This document shows, one piece after another, positions 37,933 through 48,099 of a DNA stretch of 64,000 nt. Numbering within the stretch: the stretch's first letter is position 1; each line of letters opens with the position of its first letter. The notes under the pieces are model-generated. The model did no database searches. It had not been told where the DNA came from and saw only the letters and a program-made list of their open reading frames with translations. The position numbers and the translations under genes are program-made. The DNA comes from Pelagibacteraceae bacterium AG-325-J13 (lineage in GTDB: Bacteria > Pseudomonadota > Alphaproteobacteria > Pelagibacterales > Pelagibacteraceae): the NCBI GenBank assembly GCA_003282835.1, contig QBYL01000002.1, forward strand, positions 84,864 through 148,863, read 5' to 3'.

Positions 37933-38565
37933 ATGAATCAAAAAAATGGCAAAAATTCAATGGGATTAGATAGTTGTTTTGAAGAACTAGACAATCCGAT
38001 TGATTTATTCAAAAAATGGTTTTCAGAAGCTGAAAAAAACGAGATTAATGATCCAAATGCGGTCGCAGTAGCGACATCGAATAATGAAAATCAGCCGAAT
38101 GTAAGAATGGTGCTACTTAAGGGATTGAATAATAAAGGTTTTGTTTTTTACACAAATTTTAACAGTCAAAAGGGCAAAGAATTAAAAGAAAACTCAAAGG
38201 CCTCAATGTGTTTTCATTGGAAAAGTTTAAGAAGGCAAGTACGTATAATAGGGAGTGTAGAAGAAGTTTCACCAGCTGAGGCAGATGATTATTACAATTC
38301 AAGACCATATAAAAACAGAATAGGAGCATGGGCTTCCTCTCAATCTGAAAAATTAGATAGTAGACAAACTTTTTTAAAAAAAATTGAACAATTTGAAAAA
38401 AAATTTGTTAATAAAGATAAAGTACCTAGGCCACCTCACTGGTCTGGTTGGCGTGTTATTCCTCATGAGATAGAATTTTGGTTAGATGGTGATGGAAGAA
38501 TACATGAGAGACTTGTTTACATAAAAGAAGATAATAAATGGAAGAAAAAAATGTTATATCCTTAA
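37933..38565 (+). CDS. pdxH: Pyridoxamine 5'-phosphate oxidase
   Basis: PdxH oxidises PNP and PMP to PLP with FMN. The 210-residue protein begins the core at DPNAVAVATSNNENQPNVRMVLLKG, has FYTNFNSQKGKELKEN, the FHWKSLRRQVRIIGSVE block and the C-terminal WSGWRVIPHEIEFWLDGDGRIHERLVY, typical of the family. The stop shares TTAA with the convergent polyprenyl synthase. Both pdxH and dxs are PLP-related by product, though they are not in one operon. Confidence 0.96.
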   Translation: MNQKNGKNSMGLDSCFEELDNPIDLFKKWFSEAEKNEINDPNAVAVATSNNENQPNVRMVLLKGLNNKGFVFYTNFNSQKGKELKENSKASMCFHWKSLRRQVRIIGSVEEVSPAEADDYYNSRPYKNRIGAWASSQSEKLDSRQTFLKKIEQFEKKFVNKDKVPRPPHWSGWRVIPHEIEFWLDGDGRIHERLVYIKEDNKWKKKMLYP

Positions 38566-39575
38566 AAAGATCTATTTAAACTAAAACTAGTTAAGTTTTG
38601 TAATATTTTTTTATCATCGCTATCCGGAAATATTCCAAGAGAGTCATAAGAAACATTAACAAAATATTCTGCTCTTTTCATACTAGCTTCAATAGCTTTA
38701 TATTTATAAATTAAAGCTAAGGTTTCACTAAAATCATCTTCAGTTCTTTTCTCCTTTTGCAGAACATCAATTAAATAATTTCTTTCTTCGTCATTTCCTT
38801 TTTGAAAAACTATAATTAATGGAAGTGTTACTTTTCCTTCAAAAAAATCTTTACCAATTTCTTTTCCAAAAAATTTATCTTTACCATAATAATCAAGAGC
38901 GTCATCTGCAATTTGAAAAGCTAAACCTAAATTTTTACCATACGACTCTAAAGCTCTTTTTTCTTTGTCATTGCTACCAGCCAAACATGCGCCTGTCTTA
39001 GTAGCAGCTGAAAAAAGAGAAGCTGTTTTTAAATTAATAATATCAATGTATGTATCTTCTAATAAATCTGCTTCTCCTTTATGTTGTAATTGTAAAACTT
39101 CACCTTGTGCAATTTTTGCTGAAGTTGACGACAAAAGTTTTAATATTTCTAAGTCACCATCTTCAACCATTATTTCAAAACACCTACTTAGAAGATAATC
39201 CCCAACTAAAATTGAGGATTGATTACCCCAAACTGAATTAGTTGTTTTTATTCCTCTTCTTAAAGAACTTTCATCTATTACATCATCATGTAGTAATGTC
39301 GCTGAGTGTATTAATTCAACACACGCAGCTAAGTTTATATCTCTCTCCCCCAATAAATAGCCAGATAATTTAGCTGATCCAAGTGTTAACAGTGCCCTTA
39401 GTCTTTTTCCACCTGATTGAAGATGATGATCACTCATTTTTTGAATAAGATTTACTTCGCTTTTTAATCTTAAATTAATAACCGATTCTACCTTAATAAG
39501 TTTTTTACTAAGTAAATTTTTGAGCTCAACATATGCAGAGTTAGCTGATTTTTTTAGTGGTATTACTGATCCCAT
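38562..39575 (-). CDS. ispB: Long-chain polyprenyl diphosphate synthase (IspB type)
   Basis: The 337-residue enzyme elongates FPP to a long all-trans prenyl chain, most likely for ubiquinone. The first motif is LLHDDVIDESSLRRG (DDxxD form) and the second is QIADDALDYYG; GGKRLRALLTLGSAK near residue 57 binds IPP. The DDxxD spacing separates it from the DDxxxxD motif of ispA. The chain length cannot be read reliably; octaprenyl or decaprenyl are the usual alphaproteobacterial products. Confidence 0.92.
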   Translation of the reverse strand: MGSVIPLKKSANSAYVELKNLLSKKLIKVESVINLRLKSEVNLIQKMSDHHLQSGGKRLRALLTLGSAKLSGYLLGERDINLAACVELIHSATLLHDDVIDESSLRRGIKTTNSVWGNQSSILVGDYLLSRCFEIMVEDGDLEILKLLSSTSAKIAQGEVLQLQHKGEADLLEDTYIDIINLKTASLFSAATKTGACLAGSNDKEKRALESYGKNLGLAFQIADDALDYYGKDKFFGKEIGKDFFEGKVTLPLIIVFQKGNDEERNYLIDVLQKEKRTEDDFSETLALIYKYKAIEASMKRAEYFVNVSYDSLGIFPDSDDKKILQNLTSFSLNRSF

Positions 39576-39724
39576 AGAATACCTTTATATTTGATTTATT
39601 AATTAATAAATTTTTTAAATTACTCCCTTATGACGCACCTATGATTCAACCTTAAGTAGCGTAAGAAATTTATTAAAATTTAAACTATTACTGTTATAAG
39701 AGTATTAATAACAATCTTTATAAT
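39576..39724. promoter_or_regulatory. Divergent intergenic region with an 18-bp palindrome
   Basis: This 149-bp gap lies between the divergent polyprenyl synthase and S49 peptidase genes and must hold both promoters. It includes the perfect palindrome ATTTATTAATTAATAAAT at 39594-39611. At this base composition about one palindrome of this size is expected by chance in 64 kb, so its significance is doubtful. No clear -35/-10 pair could be fixed. Confidence 0.4.
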
Positions 39725-40537
39725 ATGTTTTCAATATTTAAAAAAAAAACAGTAATTCCTCATGTAAGATTGACCGGCATAATTGGTTCTGGAGGTAGAT
39801 TTAAACAAGGCATGGAATTAGCCAATCAAAGAGATATTCTTAAGAAAGCTTTTTCTCTTAAAAAAATATCACATGTCGCTATTTCAATAAATTCACCAGG
39901 AGGGTCACCAGTGCAGTCTCATCTAATTTATAGCTATATCAGAGATCTGGCTGAGAAAAAAAAAGTAAAAGTAATAATTTTTGCCGAAGATGTTGCTGCA
40001 TCTGGAGGATATTTTATTGCATGCGCAGGTGATGAAATTTATGCAAATTCAAGTTCAATTATTGGTTCAATTGGAGTTATTTCGGCTTCATTTGGTTTTA
40101 AAGACTTAATTCAAAAAATTGGAATAGAGAGAAGAGTATATACTGCTGGAAAAAATAAAAGCACATTAGATCCTTTCGCGTCAGAAAAAGAAGAAGATGT
40201 TAAAAGATTAAAAAATATACAACTCGAACTTCATGCTGACTTCATTAAAGTAGTTGAAACGAGCAGAGGTTCAAAATTGAAAGACCCAGAAAAAAATAAT
40301 ATTTTTACTGGTGAATTTTGGACTGGCAAGACAGCGCTTAAATTAGGTTTGATTGATGGCATTGGTAATGCCGATCAAGTTTTAAAAGAAAAATTTGGTG
40401 AAAAAGTAGTGATCAAAAACTTTGAAAAACGAAAAGGTTTTCTTGCTAAAAAACTATCTTCATCAATTACAGATCCAGTAGAAAAAATAATTAATCAATT
40501 AGAAGAAAAATCGATGTGGCAAAAATTTGGTTTATAA
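39725..40537 (+). CDS. S49 family serine peptidase (SppA/SohB-like)
   Basis: This 270-residue protein is a short SppA-type signal peptide peptidase. The substrate-binding INSPGGSPVQSHLIY, the nucleophile region EDVAASGGYFIACAGDEIYA, and SIIGSIGVISASFGF are clear. The later YTAGKNKSTLDPF block holds the candidate catalytic lysine. There is no convincing N-terminal membrane helix, unlike SohB, so it may be membrane-associated in another way. It is directly followed by glyQ (no gap), a link that may be co-transcription without functional relation. Confidence 0.9.
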   Translation: MFSIFKKKTVIPHVRLTGIIGSGGRFKQGMELANQRDILKKAFSLKKISHVAISINSPGGSPVQSHLIYSYIRDLAEKKKVKVIIFAEDVAASGGYFIACAGDEIYANSSSIIGSIGVISASFGFKDLIQKIGIERRVYTAGKNKSTLDPFASEKEEDVKRLKNIQLELHADFIKVVETSRGSKLKDPEKNNIFTGEFWTGKTALKLGLIDGIGNADQVLKEKFGEKVVIKNFEKRKGFLAKKLSSSITDPVEKIINQLEEKSMWQKFGL

Positions 40538-41416
40538 ATGCCAGGTAAAAAGAAAACTAAAACTAAATATTTATCTTTTCAAGAAATAATAATGAACTTA
40601 CAAAAATTCTGGGATAAAAACGGCTGCGTAATTTTACAACCATATGATTTAGAAGTAGGTGCAGGAACTTTTCATCCAGCTACAACTTTAAGATCTCTTG
40701 GACCTAAACCATGGAAAGCCGCCTATGTGCAACCCTCCAGAAGACCAACTGACGGCAGATATGCGGAAAACCCAAATCGTTTGCAACATTATTATCAGTT
40801 TCAAGTAATTATAAAACCTTCACCAAAAAATATTAAACAAACATATTTAAAAAGTTTAGCTGCAATAGGTATTGATGTTAAAAATCATGACATAAGATTT
40901 GTTGAAGATGACTGGGAAAGCCCAACTCTAGGAGCTTCTGGTCTTGGATGGGAAGTCTGGTGTGATGGTATGGAAATAACTCAATTTACTTATTTTCAAC
41001 AAATGACAGGGATTGAATGCAAACCTGTACCAGTAGAGATAACTTATGGGTTAGAGAGACTTTGTATGTTTGTACAAGGAAAAAGCAATGTCTTTGATTT
41101 AGATTGGAATAATACAGGTGTTAAATATAAAGAAGTTTTTTTTCAGTCAGAACAAGAATTTTCAGCATACAATTTTGAATTTGCTAATACAGATACATTA
41201 TTAAAAAATTTTGAATCTACAGAAAATGAATGTAAGTCTCTGCTAAAAAAAAATCTTTCGCTTCCAGCTTATGATCAATGTCTAAAAGCTAGTCATATAT
41301 TTAATCTTTTAGATGCCAGAGGGGTTATAGGAGTAGCTGAAAGAACAGGGTATATAACAAGAATACGTGATTTAGCCAAGGGTTGTGGATCTTTATGGCT
41401 TAGGTCACAAAATTAA
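40538..41416 (+). CDS. glyQ: Glycyl-tRNA synthetase alpha subunit
   Basis: GlyQ is the catalytic class II core of the alpha2beta2 bacterial GlyRS. The 292-residue protein has [17 protein letters not shown], the [21 protein letters not shown] block, [20 protein letters not shown] (motif 2) and EITYGLERL (motif 3). The start could be the assigned ATG or a later one; the first 10 residues are a lysine-rich extension. It is followed by glyS after 5 bp. Confidence 0.97.
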   Translation: MPGKKKTKTKYLSFQEIIMNLQKFWDKNGCVILQPYDLEVGAGTFHPATTLRSLGPKPWKAAYVQPSRRPTDGRYAENPNRLQHYYQFQVIIKPSPKNIKQTYLKSLAAIGIDVKNHDIRFVEDDWESPTLGASGLGWEVWCDGMEITQFTYFQQMTGIECKPVPVEITYGLERLCMFVQGKSNVFDLDWNNTGVKYKEVFFQSEQEFSAYNFEFANTDTLLKNFESTENECKSLLKKNLSLPAYDQCLKASHIFNLLDARGVIGVAERTGYITRIRDLAKGCGSLWLRSQN

Positions 41417-41421
41417 GATTT

Positions 41422-43476
41422 ATGGGTGAATTAATATTGGAGTTATACAGCGAGGAAATTCCACCGCAATTACAAATTGAAGCAAGAAAACAACTAAAAG
41501 AGTTAATTGAAAAAGCTTTCCTAGAGGAAAATATAAATTACAAAAAAATTTTTTCTTACTCATCACCTACTAGGTTAAGCTTAATAGTAATAGGTCTCCC
41601 TGATGAGTTAAAAATAAAATCAAAAGAAATAAGAGGTCCTAAAGTAAATTCTCCTGATTTAGTTTTACAAAATTTTACCAAAGCTAAAAACGTTTCTTTA
41701 AAAAACCTTTATGAAAAAAACACTGATAAAGGAAAATTTTTTTTTTTAAAAACAAAATCAAAAAAAGTTTTGATAAAAGACTTGCTTCCATCATTAATTC
41801 CAAAATTATTATCCATGATAAGTTGGAAAAAGTCTATGAAATGGTCCGATCATGATTTATCTTGGGGTAGACCTTTAAGGTCCATTTTTTTATTATTTAA
41901 TAATAATAAACTGCCTATTAAATTCGATCACTTAGATAGCGTGGATTATATCACAATTGAAAATGATCTAAATATCAAAAAAATGAAAGTCAAGAATTTT
42001 AAAGAATATATTTCAATTTTAAAAAGCAATAAAATTTTTGTGGATCAAAGTGAGAGAAAAAAAATTATTTTACAAAAAATTAATTCTATCGGTAAGTCAA
42101 AAAACTTTAAAGAATATATTAATCAAAATCTTTTAGAAGAAGTGGTAAATATTGTAGAAAATCCGAATATTTTACTAATAAGTTTCGGTAAAAAATATTT
42201 AGAAATACCTGAAGAAATTATTATTTCTACTTTAGAAAAGCATCAAAGATATTTCCCAATATTTGATAGTAGGGGTCGATTAACTAATAATTTTTTTGTG
42301 GTGACTAATAAAAAAGATGAGAAGAAATTGATCAAACAAGGTAATCAAAGAGTAGTAGAAGCCAGATTAGCTGATGCTAAATTTTTTTGGGATAAGGATA
42401 GATCTAAAAACTTAATTAAACAAATTACCAATTTAAAAGCAATAATGTTTTATGAAAAATTAGGAACAATTTATGATAAAACACAAAGAATAAGACAGCT
42501 TGCGGCACTTCTTTCAGATGATTTAAATATAAATAAAGAAAAAATACAAGTTGCTGCGTCAATTTCTAAATCTGATCTTTGCTCTGATTTAGTGAAAGAA
42601 TATCCAGAGCTCCAGGGAGTCATGGGTAAGTATTTTGCTTTGTCTCAAGGATTTGATTATGACGTTGCTAATTCTGTAAGTGATCACTATTTGCCACTCG
42701 GGTTGACTTCAGAAATACCTAAAAAACCTTTTAGTTACTCGATATCAATAGTAGATAAGATTGACACTTTAGTTGGTTTTTTTTTAATAAATGAGAAACC
42801 TACAAGTTCAAAAGACCCCTTTGCTTTAAGACGTGCTGCTATTGGACTGTTACGTATAATTATTGAAAATAAATTGAATTTTAAGCTTCGTGACCTAATC
42901 AGTTACGCTGCTAGACTTTATAATGAACAAGGGGTTGATACAATTAACAAAAAAACAGAACACGAAGTTCTAAACTTTATAAAAGAACGAATGAGAAATA
43001 TATTTAAAATAAAAAATATCAAATCTGATATAATAGAAGCTTCTATAAGTTCTCATGTAGGTGATAATTTTTTTGATCTATATAAAAAGACAATTTTAAT
43101 TAATAAACACATCAATAAAGAAATCGGAATTAATGCTATAAATTCTTACAAAAGAGCAGCTAATATTCTTGAAAAAGCAAATAAGGATATTTCAGGAAGG
43201 CCAGATGTGGTTTTATTTAGAAAAGATGAGGAAAAAACGCTTTATGAGAAAATTAATGAGATACGGAAGGCGTTCACTGTTAAGGAGAGTGACAAAGACT
43301 ATGAGAAATTGTTAATAAAATTGTCAGATGCAAAAGAGTCAACAGACAATTTTTTTGATAATGTTATTGTAAATGATGAAAATCAAGATATTAAAAACAA
43401 TAGATTAGAACTGTTAAAAATGTTTTGCAGTACATTTGACAATTATATAGATTTTTCTAAATTAGAAGGCCTTTAA
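41422..43476 (+). CDS. glyS: Glycyl-tRNA synthetase beta subunit
   Basis: GlyS recognises tRNA-Gly. The 684-residue protein shows ELILELYSEEIPPQ at the N terminus, the conserved HD-like middle FEKLGTIYDKTQRIRQLA, and the EYPELQGVMGKYFALSQG and SSKDPFALRRAAIGLLRII blocks. The C-terminal anticodon-binding helical domain is present. An 11-T run inside the coding region keeps frame. The stop overlaps the ppdK ATG by one base. Confidence 0.96.
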   Translation: MGELILELYSEEIPPQLQIEARKQLKELIEKAFLEENINYKKIFSYSSPTRLSLIVIGLPDELKIKSKEIRGPKVNSPDLVLQNFTKAKNVSLKNLYEKNTDKGKFFFLKTKSKKVLIKDLLPSLIPKLLSMISWKKSMKWSDHDLSWGRPLRSIFLLFNNNKLPIKFDHLDSVDYITIENDLNIKKMKVKNFKEYISILKSNKIFVDQSERKKIILQKINSIGKSKNFKEYINQNLLEEVVNIVENPNILLISFGKKYLEIPEEIIISTLEKHQRYFPIFDSRGRLTNNFFVVTNKKDEKKLIKQGNQRVVEARLADAKFFWDKDRSKNLIKQITNLKAIMFYEKLGTIYDKTQRIRQLAALLSDDLNINKEKIQVAASISKSDLCSDLVKEYPELQGVMGKYFALSQGFDYDVANSVSDHYLPLGLTSEIPKKPFSYSISIVDKIDTLVGFFLINEKPTSSKDPFALRRAAIGLLRIIIENKLNFKLRDLISYAARLYNEQGVDTINKKTEHEVLNFIKERMRNIFKIKNIKSDIIEASISSHVGDNFFDLYKKTILINKHINKEIGINAINSYKRAANILEKANKDISGRPDVVLFRKDEEKTLYEKINEIRKAFTVKESDKDYEKLLIKLSDAKESTDNFFDNVIVNDENQDIKNNRLELLKMFCSTFDNYIDFSKLEGL

Positions 43477-46136
43477 TGACAAAATTAATTTTTAGCTTTG
43501 ATGATAAGTCTGCCATAAAACTTAAAAATAAAAAAAATATTTTAGGTGGAAAAGGTAGTAATCTTGCTGAAATGGGTAGACTTGGTCTACCTGTTCCTCC
43601 AGGGTTTACTATAACTACGGATGTTTGTGAGATATTCTATAGAAACAAAAAAAAATTACCAAAAAAGATTATCAAAGACATTGAAAATAAAATAAAAATT
43701 ATAGAAAAAAATTTTAAAAAGAAATTTGGTGATTTAAAAAATCCATTGTTGGTTTCAGTTAGATCCGGTGCAAGAATATCAATGCCAGGGATGATGGATA
43801 CAATTTTAAATTTAGGTCTTAATGATAAAACAGTAGAAGCTTTAAAAAACAAAACATCTAATGGAAGATTTGCTAAAGATAGTTATAGAAGATTTATTCA
43901 AATGTACAGTAACGTTGTTCTTGGTATTAATGGTCATTTGTTTGAGGAATTAATTGACAATTATAAATTAACTAAAGGGGTACTTTTAGACACTGACTTA
44001 GATGAGAAAGATTGGGATGGATTAATAAAAAATTTTAAAGGCTTAGTGAAAAAAGAAAAAAAAATAAATTTTCCTCAAAATGTTACGGAACAATTATTTG
44101 GAGCAATTAATGCTGTGTTTTTATCCTGGAATAGTCAAAGAGCGAAAACTTATCGAAGATTAAACAAAATTCCAGATCATTGGGGGACAGCTGTAAATGT
44201 TCAAGCAATGGTATTTGGTAATATGGGAAAAAACTGCTCAACCGGTGTGGCTTTTACAAGAGATCCATCGACAGGTGAAAATTCATTTTTCGGAGAGTTT
44301 TTAATTAATGCTCAAGGTGAAGATGTTGTAGCAGGAACAAGAACACCTCAATATATAACGAAGAAAGCCAAAATAAAAGCTAACGCCAAAGAAGATTCAA
44401 TGGAGGAAGCTATGCCGAAAGTTTACAAACAACTCGAAAAAGTTTTTATTAAATTAGAAAAGCATTACAGAGACATGCAAGATATTGAATTTACAGTAGA
44501 AAATAATAAATTATGGATGCTACAAACACGATCTGGAAAAAGGACAGCTAAAGCCGCAATTAAGATTGCTGTTGATATGGTGAAAGAAAAATTAATTTCA
44601 AAAAAAGAGGCAATACTTAGAGTTGACCCGAATACTTTGGACACCTTATTGCATCCAACGTTAGACGATAAAATAAAAAAAGAGATTATAGCTTCTGGTT
44701 TACCAGCATCTCCGGGTGCAGCAAGTGGTAAAGTTGTATTTACAGCAGACGAAGCAGAAAAATTAAATAGTATGATGCAAGATACAATTTTAGTAAGACT
44801 TGAAACTTCTCCCGAGGATATTCACGGGATGCATGCTGCTAAAGGAATACTTACTGCTAGGGGTGGTATGACTAGTCATGCAGCAGTAGTTGCAAGAGGT
44901 ATGGGCAGACCTTGTGTTTCAGGTTCTAGTGAAATTACAATAGACTATGAAGCCAGAAATTTTAAAGCAGGCAATGTAATTATTAATGAAGGAGATGTGA
45001 TTACCATAGATGGAGGTAGTGGGAAAGTAATGAAAGGTTTTGTCCCAACAGTTCAACCAGAAATTTCAGGTTACTTTTCAACAATAATGAAATGGGCAGA
45101 TGAATTTAGAAAACTCAAAGTCAGGACTAATGCAGAAACAGAAGCAGATAGCAGAACAGCGAGAGAATTCGGTGCTGAGGGAATAGGATTATGTAGAACA
45201 GAACATATGTTTTTTGACGAAGAAAGAATATTATCTGTAAGGCAAATGATTCTTTCTAAATCAAAAGAGGACAGGGATAGTGCACTTGAAAAACTATTAC
45301 CTTATCAAAAAGATGATTTTAAAAAAATATTTAAAGTAATGTCAGGTTTACCAGTAACAGTAAGGTTATTAGATCCACCACTTCACGAATTTTTACCTAA
45401 AGCTGAAAAAGATATTGATGAAGTCGCGAGATCCTTAAATTTGTCAGCCAAAGAAGTAAAAGATAGAATTGCAGAGCTTCACGAGGAAAATCCTATGTTA
45501 GGCCATAGAGGATGTAGACTAGGAATATCTTTTCCTGAAATTTACGAAATGCAATGTAAGGCAATTTTTGAGGCTATTCTTCAGTTAAAAAAAGAGAAAA
45601 TTAAATCTGCTTTTGTTGAAATAATGATACCACTAGTCTCTACTGACTCTGAATTAAAAATTTTGAGGGCGTTGGTAAACAAAACCGCAAAGTTGATTGA
45701 AAAAAAGAGCAAATCTAAATTAGTTTATATGGTTGGTACAATGATTGAATTACCTAGAGCCGCTCTACAAGCTAGATTAATCTCAAAATACGCAGATTTT
45801 TTTAGCTTTGGAACTAACGATTTAACTCAAACAACTTTAGGGATAAGTCGTGATGACTCTGGTAAATTTTTAAACGATTACATTGATAATAAAATATTCG
45901 ACGTAGATCCTTTTGTTAGTATTGATCAAAGTGGAGTTGGAGAACTAGTAGAAATTGCCTCCTTTAGAGGAAGAAAAGCGAACAAAAAAATTAAATTAGG
46001 AATTTGTGGTGAGCATGGTGGCGATCCTAAGAGTATCGAATTTTGTTCAAGGACAGGGTTAAATTATGTATCTTGTTCACCATTTCGTGTACCTGTTGCT
46101 AGGTTAGCAGCTGCTCAAGCAGAATTAAGACGATAA
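43476..46136 (+). CDS. ppdK: Pyruvate, phosphate dikinase
   Basis: PPDK interconverts pyruvate + ATP + Pi and PEP + AMP + PPi, allowing gluconeogenic PEP formation or a PPi-linked glycolytic step. The 886-residue protein has the N-terminal ATP-grasp domain (GGKGSNLAEMGRLGLPVPPGF, SVRSGARISMPGMMDT), the swivelling phosphohistidine domain with GGMTSHAAVVARGMGRPCVSG, and the PEP-binding barrel with GIGLCRTEHMFF and FFSFGTNDLTQTTLGISRDD. Length and motifs are complete. It sits in the same direction as glyQS, with a stop overlapping convergent nadC by 12 bp. Confidence 0.97.
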   Translation: MTKLIFSFDDKSAIKLKNKKNILGGKGSNLAEMGRLGLPVPPGFTITTDVCEIFYRNKKKLPKKIIKDIENKIKIIEKNFKKKFGDLKNPLLVSVRSGARISMPGMMDTILNLGLNDKTVEALKNKTSNGRFAKDSYRRFIQMYSNVVLGINGHLFEELIDNYKLTKGVLLDTDLDEKDWDGLIKNFKGLVKKEKKINFPQNVTEQLFGAINAVFLSWNSQRAKTYRRLNKIPDHWGTAVNVQAMVFGNMGKNCSTGVAFTRDPSTGENSFFGEFLINAQGEDVVAGTRTPQYITKKAKIKANAKEDSMEEAMPKVYKQLEKVFIKLEKHYRDMQDIEFTVENNKLWMLQTRSGKRTAKAAIKIAVDMVKEKLISKKEAILRVDPNTLDTLLHPTLDDKIKKEIIASGLPASPGAASGKVVFTADEAEKLNSMMQDTILVRLETSPEDIHGMHAAKGILTARGGMTSHAAVVARGMGRPCVSGSSEITIDYEARNFKAGNVIINEGDVITIDGGSGKVMKGFVPTVQPEISGYFSTIMKWADEFRKLKVRTNAETEADSRTAREFGAEGIGLCRTEHMFFDEERILSVRQMILSKSKEDRDSALEKLLPYQKDDFKKIFKVMSGLPVTVRLLDPPLHEFLPKAEKDIDEVARSLNLSAKEVKDRIAELHEENPMLGHRGCRLGISFPEIYEMQCKAIFEAILQLKKEKIKSAFVEIMIPLVSTDSELKILRALVNKTAKLIEKKSKSKLVYMVGTMIELPRAALQARLISKYADFFSFGTNDLTQTTLGISRDDSGKFLNDYIDNKIFDVDPFVSIDQSGVGELVEIASFRGRKANKKIKLGICGEHGGDPKSIEFCSRTGLNYVSCSPFRVPVARLAAAQAELRR

Positions 46137-46958
46137 TTCTAAGCTAATATCAAAAGATTTAGTACTATGAGTTATTGCACCAACTGAGATTCTATTAACT
46201 CCCGTTCTTGAGATTTTATTAATATTCTGAATAGTTGCATTCCCAGAGTATTCAGTTTCATATTTATTTTTACATATTTTAATACATTTTTTTAACAAAA
46301 TTAGATTCATATTATCGAACAAAATTCTTTTAAATTTCATACCTAAAATCTTTTTTAACTGTTTTAAATTTTCAATTTCAACGGTAATTGTTTTTTTTGT
46401 TTTTATTGCTTTTTTTACTAACATTCTCAAATTATTCTCAGCATAAATATGATTATCTTTAATTAATATTTCATCACTTAGATTATATCGGTGATTGAAA
46501 CCACCTCCTTTTTTTACAGCATATTTTTCTAATGTTCTTAAATTTGGTGTAGTTTTTCGTGTGCAGCAAATTTTAGTTTTGTTTTTTACTTTATCAACGT
46601 ATTTTCTAGTGACTGTAGCAATGCCAGAGGCATGATTAAGAAAATTTAATGCAGTTCTTTCTGCAACTAAGATTGTTTTAGTTTTGGCTTTGACTTCAGC
46701 AATAACTTTATTTTTCTTAATTTTTGCTCCATCTTTTACTTTAGCCTTAAAATTCACTTTTTTATCAATTAATTTAAAAGCCGCTTTACAAAAATCTAAC
46801 CCCGCAATTACACCATCCTGTTTAGCAATTATCTTGGCTTTTGTTCGTTTATTTTTTAAACTTATTAAATTAGTAGTAATATCTCCACTGGGATCTAAAT
46901 CTTCCTCTAAAGCTTTTTTAACAACAAAATTAATATATTTCTGATTTAGTCTTTGCAT
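46125..46958 (-). CDS. nadC: Nicotinate-nucleotide diphosphorylase (carboxylating)
   Basis: NadC turns quinolinate and PRPP into nicotinate mononucleotide. The 277-residue protein shows ALEEDLDPSGDITTNLI near the N terminus, AERTALNFLNHASGIAT, RKTTPNLRTLEKYAVKKGGG and HRYNLSDEILIKDNHI, all family signatures. A TTG at 46973 would overlap nadA by 11 bp; the ATG at 46958 gives the usual N terminus and 4 bp spacing and is preferred. nadA lies directly upstream. Confidence 0.95.
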   Translation of the reverse strand: MQRLNQKYINFVVKKALEEDLDPSGDITTNLISLKNKRTKAKIIAKQDGVIAGLDFCKAAFKLIDKKVNFKAKVKDGAKIKKNKVIAEVKAKTKTILVAERTALNFLNHASGIATVTRKYVDKVKNKTKICCTRKTTPNLRTLEKYAVKKGGGFNHRYNLSDEILIKDNHIYAENNLRMLVKKAIKTKKTITVEIENLKQLKKILGMKFKRILFDNMNLILLKKCIKICKNKYETEYSGNATIQNINKISRTGVNRISVGAITHSTKSFDISLELSS

Positions 46959-46962
46959 TGAT

Positions 46963-47952
46963 CTAACGACCAATTTCTGCCATTCTTTGAACTGATTTTC
47001 TTGCTGCCTCAGCTATTTTTTCCTCTATAAAAATCTCATTAGTTTCATTTTCAAGACAGTTTAAAATTTTTTCTAACGTAATTTTTTTCATGTAAGGGCA
47101 TAAATTACATGGTTTAATAAAATCTACGCTAGGATTATCTGATTGTACATTATCGCTCATCGAACACTCTGTAACTAACATTACTTTTTTAGGTTGATTT
47201 TTTTTAACATAATCAATCATACCACCAGTCGAACCAGCGAAGTCACAAGCATCTAAAACATCGCTCGGACATTCTGGATGTCCTATGACTTTAATGCCAG
47301 GATTATTTTCTCTAATTTCGTTAATCTCTTTTGCAGAAAATTGTTCATGCACTATACAAGATCCCTTCCAGGAAATTATTTTTACCTTAGTTTGTTTTGC
47401 AACATAATTTGCTAGGTGTTGGTCTGGCAAGAATATGACTTTATCAGTTTTAAGTGACTCAACAACTTTCACAGCATTAGCTGAAGTACAACAAACATCA
47501 GTTTCTGCTTTTACATCAGCTGAAGTATTTACATAAGAAACAACTGGAACTCCAGGATACTGTTTTTTAAGTAATCTAACATCTTCACCTGTTAGAGATG
47601 AAGCTAATGAACAACCTGCACTCATATCTGGTATAAAAACTTTCTTTTCAGGACTCATCAATTTTGCAGTTTCGGCCATAAAGTGAACACCGCAAAGTAT
47701 AATTATATCTGCTGAAGTTTTTGATGCTTCAACAGCTAAAGCAAGAGAGTCCGCCGCTATATCAGATACACCATGATAAATTTCAGGTGTCTGGTAATTA
47801 TGAGCTAAGATAACTGCATTTTTTTCTTTTTTTAATTTGTTGATTTTCTCTATTAGAGGGGCATGAACTTTCCACTCTATTTCAGGCACATGTTTTGAGA
47901 TTTTTTTATAAATCTCAGCTGTATTACTATTTAATTGCTCTTGAGCAGACAT
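46963..47952 (-). CDS. nadA: Quinolinate synthase
   Basis: NadA is a [4Fe-4S] enzyme that makes quinolinate from iminoaspartate and DHAP. The 329-residue protein has AVILAHNYQTPEIYHGVSDI near residue 43, FMAETAKLMSPEKKV, and cluster cysteines in CGVHFMAE, GCSLAS and CNLCPYMKKI. There is no nadB between nadA and nadC, where it often lies. Divergent from tRNA-Leu across 63 bp. Confidence 0.96.
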   Translation of the reverse strand: MSAQEQLNSNTAEIYKKISKHVPEIEWKVHAPLIEKINKLKKEKNAVILAHNYQTPEIYHGVSDIAADSLALAVEASKTSADIIILCGVHFMAETAKLMSPEKKVFIPDMSAGCSLASSLTGEDVRLLKKQYPGVPVVSYVNTSADVKAETDVCCTSANAVKVVESLKTDKVIFLPDQHLANYVAKQTKVKIISWKGSCIVHEQFSAKEINEIRENNPGIKVIGHPECPSDVLDACDFAGSTGGMIDYVKKNQPKKVMLVTECSMSDNVQSDNPSVDFIKPCNLCPYMKKITLEKILNCLENETNEIFIEEKIAEAARKSVQRMAEIGR

Positions 47953-48015
47953 ACTTATTCTAATCTATCAACTTGAACAATAATTGTCATTCATTTATTG
48001 TCGCATAATATATAC

Positions 48016-48099
48016 GCGGTCGTGCTGAAATTGGTAGACAGGCACGCTTGAGGGGCGTGTGGGTTTCCCGTGAGAGTTCGAGTCTCTCCGACCGCACCA
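48016..48099 (+). tRNA. tRNA-Leu (anticodon GAG)
   Basis: An 84-nt class II tRNA with encoded CCA is present. Acceptor GCGGTCG pairs with CGACCGC, the anticodon arm CACGC-TTGAGGG-GCGTG gives anticodon GAG at 48050-48052, a long variable arm follows (TGGGTTTCCCG), and the T arm is GAGAG-TTCGAGT-CTCTC. It reads CUC and CUU. It is followed by 142 bp without an evident gene. Confidence 0.96.
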
